DNA of 64,000 nucleotides from JAKAWQ01 sp035509315 (GTDB lineage: Bacteria; Pseudomonadota; Alphaproteobacteria; Acetobacterales; Acetobacteraceae), in NCBI GenBank assembly GCA_035509315.1, contig DATJLS010000022.1:27058-91057 (forward strand), written 5' to 3'. The notes under the pieces were generated by a model. It did no database searches. It was given only the letters and a program-made list of their open reading frames with translations, and had not been told where the DNA came from. Made by a program: the position numbers and the translations under genes. Shown here one piece after another: positions 35,081 through 42,934 of the stretch. Each line of letters begins with the position of its first letter. Positions within the stretch are counted from its first letter, which is position 1.

Positions 35081-38000
35081 ATGAGCGAGACCTTCTCCCC
35101 CATTCCGAACTTCTCCGGCGTCAATGCCGGGCAGCAATTCCGCCAGGCGGTGAATGAAGCGTTGGGCGGCTCCGCGCCGATCTCGCCCGTGATCGCGGGC
35201 GGCAGCATGACGGGCGGCACCATCAGCGGGGCCAATCTCTCCGCCGCCGTGGCCGCGGCCATGCTGACCGATGCGGCCGAGCGCACGCTGGCGGCGCGGG
35301 CGACGGATGCGGTCAATTTCGCGGATTATCAGGGCGCCGATCCGACCGGGGCTGCCGATATGGCGGCGCTGGTCGATCAGGCGCTCACCGATGCGCGGGC
35401 GCAGAAGAAGGCGCTGCGCTTCCCGGCCGGGACCTGGGGGCTGGCCTCGGCCGCCACGATCCAGGCGGGCGACGTGATCGTGGGCGACGGGCCGGAGAGC
35501 GTGCTGCAATATATCGGCCCCGTGGGCGGAAACATGGGCGCGGGCGTGCCCACCGTGCTTTCGACGGCGATTGCGTCCGGCGCGATCAATCCGCCCGCTT
35601 CGGGCGCGCCGCTCGTGATCTCGAACATTCATGTGGTCGGGCCGTGGAACGGCACGAATGTGACGACAGAGCTTGCCGGCCCGATGATCCGGGTGCAGGC
35701 GATCGATTCGGTGCTCTTCGATCGCGTCTTCGTGGAGAACGCAACGAATGTCTCGATCAGCGCGGCCTTCTGCCGCCGCGTGCGGGCGGCCAACTGCAAG
35801 ATCCGCAATGGCGCGCGGGACGGCATCCAGTGCGAAGGCTCCGCGATGGTGGAGATCATCGGCGGCGAGTTCGACCATATCGACGACAACTACATCTCCG
35901 CCCATTCCAACACCGGGCAGGCATGGGCGCTGGTCTCGGGCGTCAACATCATCGGCACGCGAGCCTCGGATGTCGGCGGGATTTCCTGCCAGGGCGCGCG
36001 GCGGATCAACATTCTGGGCAACGTGATCGAGCGGCCGAAGCAGGTGGGGATCGAGGTGGCCTTCGTCGGGCTCAACCTGGCGGAGGGGGAGAGCGCGGCG
36101 CTGGCGGTGCGGATCGCCGGCAATGTGATCACCGACTGCATCAACCGCCAGAACATCGACGGGCTCGATACCGAGTGCAATTACATCGCGATCGGCTCGG
36201 TGCCGGCGCAGGCGGGCGCGGCGGCGGCTTCGCCGGGCGTGCCGGGAACCAACACCACGATCCTGCCGCTGATCTGGCAGCCGGACCTTGCCGTGGCGCT
36301 GACGAACAGCCTGGGCCAGCCGGTGCAGACGATCGACGCGAACGGCAATATTCAGCGCGTGACCACGGCCGGCACCACGGGCGCGAGCCTGCTCGCGTTC
36401 AACGCGGCTGTGGGCGGCACCACGGCGGACGGGACGGTGACCTGGACCAATGCGGGCTCGGGCATCGTCGCGGCGCGGGTTGCGGCGGGGCGGCTTTGGA
36501 TGGCGGACAGGGCCTTCGTGATCGGCGCGCATATCGTGGACGCCAACGGCAACGTTCAGCAATGCACGGTCTCGGGTGTGTCGGGCGCGGCGATACCGGC
36601 ATTCGCGCCAGCGGCGGGCGGGACGACGGCGGACGGGACCGTGACCTGGACCAATGCGGGGGCGAACGGGCAGAGTGTGCCGGTGGCGCCTTACGCTTCG
36701 TTCAATGCGATGAAGACGGCGCCGACCGATACGGCGACCCCGCTGCCGCCGGGCTGGGCGATCGAGGTGACGCACAATCTCTGCATGCGCACGCTCGACC
36801 CGACCGCGAACCTGGCTTACGCGGCGAGCAATGCGGGCGGCGAGGCCATGTTCACGCGGAACGGATTGCTCAACCCGCTTCTCGGCAGTGTGGAGCTGGT
36901 GAGCGAGGCGCATGGCGTGCATCTCTTCAGCTTCGCCGCGATCCCGGCGTTGCTGCGGCATGTGCGGATCGCAGGCAACCATCTTCAGGGGCTTGCGAAC
37001 CCGATCTTCCTGGCGCCCGGCGTGGTGGTGGGCGGGGCGGACATCCACGACAACCGGCTGATCGACTTCACCACCATGGGGATCAATTGCGGGCAGGCGG
37101 GCGCGAACCATCGGATCGATATCCGCGACAATGAGATCGACGGCGATCCGTTTGCGCAGGGCCGGGGCACGGCGACGGGCGGGGCGTGGCAGAGCGGCGT
37201 GCTGTTCCCGGCGGCAGTCTTCCCGAATGGCTGCACGGGGCTGACATTCCGGGGCAACCGGCTGCGGAATCTCGCGCAGGTGACGGACGGTGCTTTCGCG
37301 GGCGACGCCGTGGTGAGCGGCAATATCGTCTATTGCGAGCCGGTTTCGGTGGGGTTCAACGCGGGCAATCTCGGCGTGGGCACCGTGCCGGTGGCGGGCG
37401 TGGGCTTCGCGCATGTGATCGAGGGGGCGAACCCGGCGAGCGCGGGGTTCGGCGTGGCGCTCAACGGGCCGGTGCTCGAGGCCGCCGCGCAGCCCACGAG
37501 CGGGATTTTCGTGCAGGGGCAGATCGTGTGGAACGCTGCCGCCGAGGCGAGCGGCGGGCAGGCGGTGCTCGGCTGGTATCGGGCCACGACGGGCGCGGGG
37601 AACGTGACGGGGACGGACTGGCTGCCGATCGTGGTGGGGGTGGCCCAGGTGCTGGCGCTCGGGAGCGCGGGCGGGGCCGCGACGGTGGAGGCGGCGACGG
37701 CCGGCGATGCCGTGCAGGTCAGCGGCAACGGGACCGGAGCGACCGAGCTGGGCACGGCGGGCGCGGCCGGCAGCCCGGTGGTGTTCCAGAACGGGCAGGC
37801 GGATGGCAGCTTCACCATCGAGGCGGCCGGGACGAGCTTCAACATCCCGAACTTCGTGAGCATGGTCTATTTCACGGCCTCGGCGACCATCGCGAGCTTC
37901 GCGCTCACCATGCCGACCGTGCCGCCGGCCAATGGCTGGCGGGTGCGGTTCTCCTTCAATCAGGCCGTGACGGCGCTCGCCATGAACCACGGCACCGGGC

Positions 38001-38095
38001 AGAGCTTCGACGGCACGCATGCCAGCCTGACCGCGCACCAGATGGTGGAGTACGCATGGGATGCTGCGAATGCCACGTGGAGGATGCTGCAGTAG
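35081..38095 (+). CDS. Large tail spike with right-handed beta-helix region
   Basis: A 1,004-residue fibre/spike. Residues 80-380 carry pectate-lyase-like beta-helix rungs (GADPTGAADM start, then FDHIDDNYISAHSNTG, IRNGARDGIQCEG). Two copies of the recurring module follow (about 399-458 and 473-527), then more helix rungs (VRIAGNHLQGLAN, GLTFRGNRLRNL). The C-terminal 55 residues (WRVRFSFNQAVTALAMNHGT) recur in a decayed copy at 39729-39887. Spikes of this type often bind or cleave surface polysaccharide; the enzyme activity is not proven by motif. Confidence 0.78.
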   Translation: MSETFSPIPNFSGVNAGQQFRQAVNEALGGSAPISPVIAGGSMTGGTISGANLSAAVAAAMLTDAAERTLAARATDAVNFADYQGADPTGAADMAALVDQALTDARAQKKALRFPAGTWGLASAATIQAGDVIVGDGPESVLQYIGPVGGNMGAGVPTVLSTAIASGAINPPASGAPLVISNIHVVGPWNGTNVTTELAGPMIRVQAIDSVLFDRVFVENATNVSISAAFCRRVRAANCKIRNGARDGIQCEGSAMVEIIGGEFDHIDDNYISAHSNTGQAWALVSGVNIIGTRASDVGGISCQGARRINILGNVIERPKQVGIEVAFVGLNLAEGESAALAVRIAGNVITDCINRQNIDGLDTECNYIAIGSVPAQAGAAAASPGVPGTNTTILPLIWQPDLAVALTNSLGQPVQTIDANGNIQRVTTAGTTGASLLAFNAAVGGTTADGTVTWTNAGSGIVAARVAAGRLWMADRAFVIGAHIVDANGNVQQCTVSGVSGAAIPAFAPAAGGTTADGTVTWTNAGANGQSVPVAPYASFNAMKTAPTDTATPLPPGWAIEVTHNLCMRTLDPTANLAYAASNAGGEAMFTRNGLLNPLLGSVELVSEAHGVHLFSFAAIPALLRHVRIAGNHLQGLANPIFLAPGVVVGGADIHDNRLIDFTTMGINCGQAGANHRIDIRDNEIDGDPFAQGRGTATGGAWQSGVLFPAAVFPNGCTGLTFRGNRLRNLAQVTDGAFAGDAVVSGNIVYCEPVSVGFNAGNLGVGTVPVAGVGFAHVIEGANPASAGFGVALNGPVLEAAAQPTSGIFVQGQIVWNAAAEASGGQAVLGWYRATTGAGNVTGTDWLPIVVGVAQVLALGSAGGAATVEAATAGDAVQVSGNGTGATELGTAGAAGSPVVFQNGQADGSFTIEAAGTSFNIPNFVSMVYFTASATIASFALTMPTVPPANGWRVRFSFNQAVTALAMNHGTGQSFDGTHASLTAHQMVEYAWDAANATWRMLQ

Positions 38096-38225
38096 CGATT
38101 GCCGATTTCGCTGAGGATTTAGGGCGTGCACCAAACTGATTCGTGTCCATGCTAAATCGCTCTCTCATGACTCTTGAATAAATTATTGATTCAGTTATGG
38201 TTCGATCCCAGAGACGGAGCGAACC

Positions 38226-38819
38226 ATGGATGCAAGCTACAATCTGAATGGTGGGTTCAAACCGACCATTAAGCGAATTGCTGATCTCGATGGGCCAGAT
38301 TTCTACCCTACGCCACGCTGGGCCACGTTCGCACTAATCGACAACGAGTCGTTCCGCGGCGGAATTTGGGAGTGTGCCTGCGGCGATGGTTCCATGTCAG
38401 AAGTTCTTGCTGAGACAGGGCACTCAGTTATGAGCTCGGATCTCTATGATCGTGGTTACGGAGAGATCGGGCACGACTTCCTAACCACTAATCGGCGTTA
38501 TCCAAACATCATAACTAATCCCCCATTCCACAGTGCAGAGGGATTCGTAGCTAGTGGCTTAACAAGCGTACAATGCAAGTTTGCTCTGCTTCTACGGCTC
38601 GCGTTCCTTGAGGGTGCCAATCGAGCCAATACAATCTTTCACAAACATCCCCCTGCCCGTGTCTGGGTTTTTAGCGAACGCATCACTTTCTATATGAAAG
38701 GTGCGCCGTTAGCAGGTAGTGGCACAACCGCATATGCTTGGTTCGTATGGGACAAGAAGCATAGTGGACCAACGGAACTAGCATGGTTCAAGCCGGGATA
38801 TCGAAAACGCTACCGGTGA
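38226..38819 (+). CDS. AT-rich cargo: N6-adenine-type DNA methyltransferase-like protein
   Basis: A 197-residue class I SAM methyltransferase. SAM-binding ACGDGS (51-56), an acidic SSDLYD and the catalytic NPPF (98-101, in NIITNPPFHSAEG) are present, the pattern of adenine-N6 DNA methyltransferases. Codon use and base composition are far more AT-rich than the prophage structural genes, which marks it as a later acquisition. No restriction partner is visible. GGAG lies before the ATG. It overlaps the convergent wHTH gene by 10 bp. Confidence 0.7.
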   Translation: MDASYNLNGGFKPTIKRIADLDGPDFYPTPRWATFALIDNESFRGGIWECACGDGSMSEVLAETGHSVMSSDLYDRGYGEIGHDFLTTNRRYPNIITNPPFHSAEGFVASGLTSVQCKFALLLRLAFLEGANRANTIFHKHPPARVWVFSERITFYMKGAPLAGSGTTAYAWFVWDKKHSGPTELAWFKPGYRKRYR

Positions 38820-39163
38820 CGACCATTCTTTCTCAGAAAACTCCGGCCAGCGTTAGTGATTTGGTAGCCAATCCTAGGCAGATGGATAAGCAGTCCGTTT
38901 GCAACGAAATTGGCTGGACTCTTATCGTGCGACTTTATATTGCGCACTATCTGGTGCCACATCGGTTCTCCTGGCCTAGTGATTGACGGTTTAAGATTCG
39001 ATTGTGACAAGTGCACCTGGCTTGGAATCTCGCGATAAGCCCTCTTAAAAGTGCAGATTCCATTAGCCTGAGAAGCGGCGATATGCATCACTCCTAATGC
39101 AATGTCGTACTCTTGGGCCACATTTTCCTCCCAGTCGCTCTCACACTTGACCTTGGATGGCAA
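38810..39163 (-). CDS. AT-rich cargo: winged-helix-like hypothetical
   Basis: Up to 117 residues. The middle and end (PMWHQIVRNIKSHDKSPANF, GYQITNAGRSFLRK) look like a winged helix of the kind found at the N-terminus of Mrr-type nucleases and some regulators. The frame opens with TTG; an in-frame ATG at 39088 has AGGAG just upstream but only two bases away. Convergent with, and overlapping, the methyltransferase gene. Function unknown. Confidence 0.5.
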   Translation of the reverse strand: MPSKVKCESDWEENVAQEYDIALGVMHIAASQANGICTFKRAYREIPSQVHLSQSNLKPSITRPGEPMWHQIVRNIKSHDKSPANFVANGLLIHLPRIGYQITNAGRSFLRKNGRHR

Positions 39164-39477
39164 ACTCGATAATGAATCAAAACCATCTTGTCACGAATTT
39201 GCAAGAAATTTAGGAGAGAATATCTTAGCTGTAGGGGATCGTCACATCTTTGTGTACGGCTGGAAGGATCTCAATACCTAATCTTTTCGTCGCGGTCGTG
39301 GCCTGGGCCTTAAGGAGGAGCAGGAATAGAGTCGGTTGTTCTCTCCAAAGTTTAATCTCTTTCAAAGATATGTCACTAATAGGTTCCAAGATTTGGATCG
39401 GAGATTCTGCCCCTTGCGTTGGTTTCGACCGGCACCACGGCCGAACAACCAGCCGGCGGGGGTAATGCGCGCCCTGA
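39164..39477. other. Gap without a gene
   Basis: About 314 bp, AT-rich at first (39164-39240) and GC-richer toward 39477. It should hold the promoter of the minus-strand cargo gene. No open frame here has a recognisable family, and no att-like repeat of the left boundary was found. Confidence 0.4.
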
Positions 39478-39702
39478 ATGGATTTGCCGAAACCGTCGCC
39501 CCCACACCAGGATACGAGAGAAACTGCTCACTCGGGGCCCGATGCGCTCGCCGATTATGACCTGCTTGAGATGCTGCTCCTCTTCGCGATGCCTGAAGGG
39601 AACGTGAAGCCGCTGGCGAAGGCGCTTTTCTATCGCTTCGGAGACTTTGCTTCCGTGATAGTCGCGCCGCAGCGTGACCTTTCCGGGGTCGGTATCCCGG
39701 GA
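39478..39702 (+). pseudogene. radC: Truncated radC (RadC N-terminal fragment)
   Basis: The frame encodes SGPDALADYDLLEMLLLFAM, then NVKPLAKALFYRFGDFASV and RDLSGVGIPG, the N-terminal helical region of RadC. The JAB metalloprotease-type C-terminal domain is missing; the frame continues into unrelated sequence and the tail-spike copy. The fragment sits inside the right end of the prophage-like element, so an insertion or deletion destroyed a radC gene here. Confidence 0.7.
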
Positions 39703-39728
39703 GGAGCACGGTGTTGTCGCATTCCAGT

Positions 39729-39887
39729 TGGCGGGTGCGGTTCTCCCTCGATCAGGCGGTGACGGCATTGACGATGAATCACGCGACCGGGCAGTGCTTC
39801 GACGGCGTGCACGCGGGTCTGAGCGCGCATTGGATGGTCGCGTGTGCGTGGGGTGCGGCGAATGCGATGTGGAAGATATTGCCATAG
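39729..39887 (+). pseudogene. Decayed duplicate of tail-spike C-terminus
   Basis: 159 bp aligned end to end with 37937-38095, the last 53 codons of the spike, with the stop codon conserved. By eye about three quarters of bases match, and it still translates to WRVRFSLDQAVTALTMNHAT in the same order. No start or body is present, so it is a remnant of another spike gene or an old duplication. Confidence 0.8.
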
Positions 39888-39954
39888 GGGCACGGTGGCC
39901 GAGAAAGCGCTGGCGCGGTAGGATTCGCCCGGACTTGTGTCAGGGGAACGGGGA

Positions 39955-41100
39955 ATGCTGGGATCGCAGCGCGCGCTCTTCGATATGCCGCGCGAGGTCT
40001 GTTATCTGAATGCCGCGGCCTGGGGGCCGTTACCGATCGCGAGCCAGGAAGCCGGGCGCGTCGGCGTTGCGCGCAAGGGGCAGCCCTGGACCGTCGATCC
40101 GCAATTCCCGGCTGGGCAATTCGCGCGTGCGCGAAGCGCCGCGGCCGCGCTGATCGGCGCGGAGCCCGAGGATATCGCGCTGATTTCTTCCGTGAGCTAT
40201 GGCGTCGCCACCGCCGCGAAGCTGCTCAGGATTCCGGCAGGGCATCGCGTGCTGTTGCTCGAAGACGATCATTCCTCGCCCGTGCTCGAATGGATGACGC
40301 GCGCCGAGGAAGGGGGTTTCACGGTCGAGATCGTGAAGCGGCCCGAGGATGGCGACTGGACCCGTGCGGTCTTGGAGGCCATTGCACTGCCGGCTGCGCC
40401 GCTCGCTTTGGCCTCCATTTCCTCGGTGCATTGGTCGGATGGCGGGGCGGTGGATCTCGACCGTGTCGCGACTTCATTGCGTGGTGCGAACGCGGCGCTG
40501 CTCGTCGATGCGACGCATGCGGCCGGCGTAATGAAGCTCGATGTCCGCGCGCTCGATCCCGATTTCCTCGTCTTTCCCACCTACAAATGGGTGCTCGGTC
40601 CCTATGGCCGCGCCTTCCTCTATGTCGCCAAGCGCCATCAGGATGGCGTTCCGCTGGAGCAGACGTCCTATGGGCGGCGCGGCGTGAGCGCGGAGCAGAC
40701 GCGCTATCTCGCCGATACGGGCTTTGCTGCCGGAGCGAAGCGTTTCGACATGGGAGAGCGGGATTTCTTCGTCTCGCTCGAAATGGCATCGATCGGAATG
40801 GAGATGGTCGCGGGATGGGGCCAGGCCGCCATCACCGAACGGCTTCGCTTTCTCACGGGGCTTCTCGCCGAGGGGCTGCGCGATCTCGGCGTGACGGTGC
40901 CGGACGAGCGGGTGCGGGCGCCGCACATTTTAAGCCTCTCCTTCCCGAGCGGAATGAAAGAGGGGCTCGCGGCCCGCCTCGCCGCCGAAAATGTCCATGT
41001 CGCGGGCCGGCTCGGGCGGATGCGCATCAGCCCGCATGTCTATAACGACGAGGAGGATGTCGCGCGCTTCGTCGCCGCGTTCCGCGACCTCGCCCTATAA
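39955..41100 (+). CDS. Class V aminotransferase-like PLP enzyme
   Basis: About 381 residues of a fold-type I PLP enzyme, cysteine desulfurase/class V group. PLP-binding Asp-His context is in LLVDATHAAGV and the Schiff-base Lys is in FPTYKWVLGPYG. The N-terminal LNAAAWGPLP and the C-terminal RMRISPHVYNDEEDV are family typical. Substrate unknown. ATG 39955 is chosen over an upstream in-frame GTG at 39937 because it has a GGGGA-type site. It is the first chromosomal gene right of the prophage. Confidence 0.85.
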   Translation: MLGSQRALFDMPREVCYLNAAAWGPLPIASQEAGRVGVARKGQPWTVDPQFPAGQFARARSAAAALIGAEPEDIALISSVSYGVATAAKLLRIPAGHRVLLLEDDHSSPVLEWMTRAEEGGFTVEIVKRPEDGDWTRAVLEAIALPAAPLALASISSVHWSDGGAVDLDRVATSLRGANAALLVDATHAAGVMKLDVRALDPDFLVFPTYKWVLGPYGRAFLYVAKRHQDGVPLEQTSYGRRGVSAEQTRYLADTGFAAGAKRFDMGERDFFVSLEMASIGMEMVAGWGQAAITERLRFLTGLLAEGLRDLGVTVPDERVRAPHILSLSFPSGMKEGLAARLAAENVHVAGRLGRMRISPHVYNDEEDVARFVAAFRDLAL

Positions 41101-41117
41101 CCCGGCTCCTTCCCTCA

Positions 41118-42521
41118 TCAGTGTTTGAGGGCCTGGATGATCTCCTCGGTCATCTTCTTGGCATCGCCGAACAGCATCATCGTGTTCGGGCGGAAGAAGA
41201 GCTCATTCTCCACCCCGGCATAGCCGGACGCCATCGAGCGCTTGACGAAGAGCACCGTCTTCGCCCTCTCCACCTCCAGGATGGGCATGCCGTAGATCGG
41301 CGAGCGCGGATCGGTCTTCGCGGCCGGGTTGGTCACGTCATTGGCGCCGATCACATACGCAACGTCCGCGGTCGCGAACTCGTTGTTGATCTCCTCGAGC
41401 TCGAACACCTCGTCGTAAGGCACATTGGCTTCGGCGAGCAGCACGTTCATGTGCCCCGGCATGCGGCCGGCGACCGGATGGATCGCGTATTTCACCTCGA
41501 CCCCGTCCGCCTTGAGCACATCCGCCATCTCGCGCAGACTGTGCTGCGCCTGGGCGACCGCCATGCCATAGCCCGGCACGATGATGACCTTGCTCGCGTT
41601 CTTGAGGATGAAGGCGGCATCGTCGGCATTGCCGCTCTTCACCGTTCTGTCCATCGTCCCGGCCGGGCCTGCGGCCGCGCTCTCGGCGCCGAAGCCGCCC
41701 AGCAGCACATTGATGATGCTGCGGTTCATCCCCTTGCACATGATGTAGGAGAGGATGGCGCCGGAAGCGCCGACGAGCGAGCCGGGCACGATCAGGCCGA
41801 GATTGCCGAGCGTGAAGCCGATCCCGGCGGCGGCCCATCCCGAATAGCTGTTCAGCATCGAGACGACCACCGGCATGTCCGCCCCGCCGATCGGGATGAT
41901 GAGGAGGAAGCCGAGGGCGAAGGCGCAAAGCGCGATCAGCCAGAAAAGAACCGGGCTGCCGCCGGTGACGATGAAGCCGATGATCAGCAGCAGGATGACG
42001 ATGCCGATCCCGAGATTGAGCTTGTGCTGGCCGGGAAAGACGATCGGCGCGCCGCTCATCAGCGCCTGCAGCTTCGCGAATGCGATGACGGAGCCCGAGA
42101 AGGTGATGGCGCCGATGGCAAGCCCGATCGACATCTCGATCCGGCTTTCGAGATGCAGGTTTCCGGGCGTGCCGATGCCGAAGGCGGCCGGCGCGTAGAG
42201 GGCGGCGGCGGCGACACAGACGGCCGCGAGCCCGACCAGAGAGTGGAAGGCCGCGACGAGCTGCGGCAGCGCGGTCATGTTGATGCGGAGCGCGATGAAA
42301 ACGCCGATCGCGCCGCCGATGACGATGCCGAGCAGGATCAGCCCGTAGCCGCCGAGCACGAGCCCGGGCTGCAAGGCCGTCGTCAGGATGGCGATCGCCA
42401 TCCCGATCATGCCGAGGCGGTTGCCCGTCCGTGCCGTGTCGGGGTGGGAGAGCCCGCGCAGCGCGAGGATGAAGAGGACCGCGGCGGCGAGATAGGCGAA
42501 GGCGGTGAGGGACGCCGGCAT
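41118..42521 (-). CDS. pntB: NAD(P) transhydrogenase subunit beta
   Basis: A 467-residue membrane subunit of proton-translocating transhydrogenase, which drives NADPH formation with the proton gradient. Many membrane spans come first, followed by the NADP-binding domain III (VIIVPGYGMAVAQAQH, HPVAGRMPGHMNVLLAEA, VIGANDVTNPAA). Length is standard. Two bases separate it from the pntAB gene, indicating one operon read pntAA-pntAB-pntB on the minus strand. Confidence 0.96.
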   Translation of the reverse strand: MPASLTAFAYLAAAVLFILALRGLSHPDTARTGNRLGMIGMAIAILTTALQPGLVLGGYGLILLGIVIGGAIGVFIALRINMTALPQLVAAFHSLVGLAAVCVAAAALYAPAAFGIGTPGNLHLESRIEMSIGLAIGAITFSGSVIAFAKLQALMSGAPIVFPGQHKLNLGIGIVILLLIIGFIVTGGSPVLFWLIALCAFALGFLLIIPIGGADMPVVVSMLNSYSGWAAAGIGFTLGNLGLIVPGSLVGASGAILSYIMCKGMNRSIINVLLGGFGAESAAAGPAGTMDRTVKSGNADDAAFILKNASKVIIVPGYGMAVAQAQHSLREMADVLKADGVEVKYAIHPVAGRMPGHMNVLLAEANVPYDEVFELEEINNEFATADVAYVIGANDVTNPAAKTDPRSPIYGMPILEVERAKTVLFVKRSMASGYAGVENELFFRPNTMMLFGDAKKMTEEIIQALKH

Positions 42522-42523
42522 GG

Positions 42524-42919
42524 CTATTTCTTCTTCCGGAACATTTGCAGCATGCGCTGAGTGACGACGAAGCCGCCGAAGATGTTGACGCTGGCGAGCA
42601 TCACGGCGACGAAGCCGAAGCCGGAGGAAAGGCCGGTGATCGAAAGGCCGGCGGCGAGCATCGCGCCCACGATGATGACGGAGCTGATCGCGTTGGTGAG
42701 CGACATCAGCGGCGAATGCAGCGCCGGGGTGACATTCCAGACCACGTAGTAGCCGACGAAGCAGGCGAGCACGAAGGTCGCGAAGAGAAAGATGAAGGGA
42801 GCCGACTGCACCGCGGGGTGGGTGGCGGTCGCGACGGCGAGCGTATGGGCATGGGCGGCGAGCGCGGCCGCCTGGTCAGCGAGGTGCTCGGCCTCGTTGG
42901 CGAGCTCGTTCGGGTTCAT
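42524..42919 (-). CDS. pntAB: NAD(P) transhydrogenase alpha subunit, membrane part
   Basis: A 131-residue subunit with about three membrane spans (FLFATFVLACFVGYYVVWN, ISSVIIVGAMLAAGL, VAVMLASVNIFGGFVVTQRM). In many alphaproteobacteria the alpha subunit is split in two; this is the membrane half. It lies between pntAA and pntB with short spacing. Confidence 0.94.
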   Translation of the reverse strand: MNPNELANEAEHLADQAAALAAHAHTLAVATATHPAVQSAPFIFLFATFVLACFVGYYVVWNVTPALHSPLMSLTNAISSVIIVGAMLAAGLSITGLSSGFGFVAVMLASVNIFGGFVVTQRMLQMFRKKK

Positions 42920-42934
42920 CGTTTCTCTCCGCGG

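Larger units (their letters stand above)
9708..39887 (+). mobile_element. Contractile-tailed prophage or prophage-derived particle element
   Basis: About 30 kb of phage genes in canonical order: repressor, small regulators, terminase, portal, protease, capsid, connectors, sheath, tube, lysis, chaperone, tape measure, baseplate, fibres, cargo. Structural genes overlap end to end and share one strand. The head is HK97-like and the tail is P2-like. No integrase, transposase, excisionase, replication gene or clear flanking att repeat was found. The right boundary is blurred by a radC fragment and a duplicated tail-spike end; the left boundary is placed at the repressor stop next to the fixK-like gene. 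Confidence 0.8.

Noticed and set aside
11993..38095. Rhodobacter-type gene transfer agent
   Set aside because: RcGTA has a non-contractile tail and different gene content; this element has a sheath, P2-like baseplate and a lysis cassette of another type.
34976..38134. Very long open frame on the minus strand (about 1,050 codons) opposite the spike gene
   Set aside because: It has Arg/His-rich repetitive composition, no family features and lies antisense to a clearly real spike gene; it is a GC-rich shadow frame.
9690..39954. Prophage attachment repeats
   Set aside because: I compared the sequence next to the repressor stop with the region around 39888-39950 by eye and found no shared core; a computed search could still find one.
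41121..42560. Plus-strand frame opposite pntB
   Set aside because: Shadow of pntB; composition is Asp/Arg/His-rich with no motif.
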